DNA of 7,877 nt from JAAXTX01 sp037139695 (GTDB taxonomy: Bacteria > Patescibacteriota > Minisyncoccia > Moranbacterales > UBA1568). The notes below the pieces were generated by a model. The model did not search any database. It saw nothing but the letters and a program-made list of their open reading frames with translations, and was not told the DNA's origin. This document shows, in pieces, positions 7,082 to 7,877 of the stretch. The position numbers were made by a program, and so were the translations under genes. The DNA lies in NCBI GenBank assembly GCA_037139695.1, contig JBAXFX010000058.1, positions 1-7,877 of the forward strand, read 5' to 3'. Positions within the stretch are counted from its first letter, which is position 1; the number at the start of each line of letters is the position of its first letter.

Positions 7082-7877
7082 ATGTCGGATTCAACGATTC
7101 GGGTCCAGAACCTGAGCGTCATATACAATCAGGGAAAACAGAACGAGGTCCGGTCCCTGCAAGAGGCCGATTTTACGATTTACCCAGGGGAATACGTGAT
7201 TTTTTTCGGGCCTTCGGGGTGTGGGAAGTCGACCCTTCTCTACTCCGTCGCTTCGCTGCAATCGCCCACGATAGGCGATGTGTCCGTCGGCGAAAAGTCG
7301 ATCTCTATGATGACCAAGAAAGAGAAATACGCATACCGCCGTATGGGTGTCGGCATGGTGTTTCAGGCGTTCTATCTCATTTCCTCGATGAACGTCTTGG
7401 ACAATGTCTGTCTGCCCCGGGTATTTCTCAACGAGGACAAGCGTGTCCGCCGCGAAGCCGGGCGCCAACTCCTCCGGCGCTTCGGCATCGAGGGGCAGGC
7501 GGATAAGTATCCCGGCCAGTTGTCCGGCGGACAGAAACAGCGCGTCGCGATCGCCCGCGCATTGGTCAATAATCCCGAGTTCATCCTTGCCGACGAACCG
7601 GTCGGCAACCTCGACAGCGAATCCGCCCAGACGGTGCTCGGCATCCTGAAGGAGCTTAATGAGCGGGACAAGAAGACGATTATCCTGGTCACGCACGATC
7701 CGAATCACCTGGCATACGGTGACCGTATTTTTCACATGAAGGACGGGCGCGTCCTGAGGGAGGAAATCCGAAAGGACAAGCGTCCGCCGGAAGCCGTCCG
7801 TGCCAACGAGGAATCGGAAGAATCGGATCATACGCAATACATGGTTCTGAGTCTTAAAAGTCTCTTTATAAGCATCC
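7082..7877 (+). CDS. ABC transporter ATP-binding protein, MacB/LolD/FtsE type (3' end cut by window)
   Basis: 265 residues are visible and no stop is reached. The protein binds and hydrolyses ATP at the inner face of the membrane to drive a partner permease. All ABC ATPase motifs are intact: Walker A GPSGCGKST (43-51), Q-loop Q95 in VFQ, signature LSGGQ (147-151), Walker B FILADEP (167-173) with catalytic E172, D-loop GNLDSE (175-180) and H-loop H205. ADEPVGNLDS is the pattern of the MacB/LolD/FtsE group, in which the usual residue is T where V stands here. The core ends near residue 228, the usual length for the family. A charged tail follows (rich in E, K, R to about 250), then a short hydrophobic stretch (254-265) at the window edge. 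The last 16 bases are a copy of the intergenic repeat at 179-194, so the true C-terminus may lie in that repeat. The FtsX-like permease expected as partner is not in the window. Substrate unknown. Confidence 0.97.
   Translation, partial: MSDSTIRVQNLSVIYNQGKQNEVRSLQEADFTIYPGEYVIFFGPSGCGKSTLLYSVASLQSPTIGDVSVGEKSISMMTKKEKYAYRRMGVGMVFQAFYLISSMNVLDNVCLPRVFLNEDKRVRREAGRQLLRRFGIEGQADKYPGQLSGGQKQRVAIARALVNNPEFILADEPVGNLDSESAQTVLGILKELNERDKKTIILVTHDPNHLAYGDRIFHMKDGRVLREEIRKDKRPPEAVRANEESEESDHTQYMVLSLKSLFISI
7862..7877. repeat. 16-nt direct repeat at the window end, inside the ABC frame
   Basis: This is identical to 179-194. It codes for LFISI in the ABC frame. If the sequence continued as after 194, the frame would run 12 more codons and stop at the TAA in the hairpin equivalent to 218-238. 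Confidence 0.9.

Noticed and set aside
4095..7094. Very long antisense open frames (568 and 410 codons) opposite the FN3 gene
   Set aside because: They are codon-aligned with the sense frame, so they stay open simply because TTA, CTA and TCA codons are rare in the sense gene. Their translations are G/V/R/D-rich with no domain. The same holds for long antisense frames opposite the FISUMP and ABC genes.
1..7877. tRNA or rRNA genes
   Set aside because: No cloverleaf pattern or rRNA-like stretch was recognised by eye in the intergenic regions; a covariance search was not possible here.

Overview
The window looks like a piece of a bacterial genome with surface-protein genes, most likely from the Candidate Phyla Radiation (Patescibacteria). 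That placement is an inference from gene content and style: a membrane-anchored FISUMP-domain protein, a very large secreted protein made of repeated beta-sandwich and fibronectin type III modules, a MacB/LolD-type ABC ATPase, starts without a usable Shine-Dalgarno sequence, and hairpin-rich intergenic repeats. No marker gene fixes the taxonomy.

Layout. Positions 1-750 hold no convincing gene. They contain two copies of an identical 108-nt core repeat (1-120 and 230-399), which differ only by small hairpin-forming insertions, followed by several perfect tri-loop hairpins and a 38-bp tandem repeat (438-574). A leader of about 175 nt with a 7-bp hairpin then precedes the first gene. All three genes are on the + strand. 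The first (751-1908) encodes a membrane-anchored FISUMP protein with a C-type-lectin-like C-terminus. The second (2013-7010) encodes a 1665-residue exported protein: signal sequence, four beta-sandwich modules in an A-B-A-B order, an Ig/cadherin-like middle and about eight FN3 repeats. The third (7082 to the window end) encodes an ABC transporter ATPase whose 3' end is cut by the window edge.

Together the genes suggest a cell-surface locus: two extracytoplasmic proteins with binding-type folds, next to an ATPase of the family that works with FtsX-like permeases in lipoprotein or export systems. The permease is not in the window and would be expected downstream. A functional link is inferred from order and strand only.

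The most unusual features are the mosaic hairpin repeats and the fact that both window ends lie in sequence also found inside the 179-276 repeat region. If the right end continues like the internal copy, the ABC reading frame would stop inside a 9-bp hairpin. The C-terminus of the FISUMP protein also has the appearance of a possible diversified binding segment, but no reverse transcriptase or template repeat was seen here.
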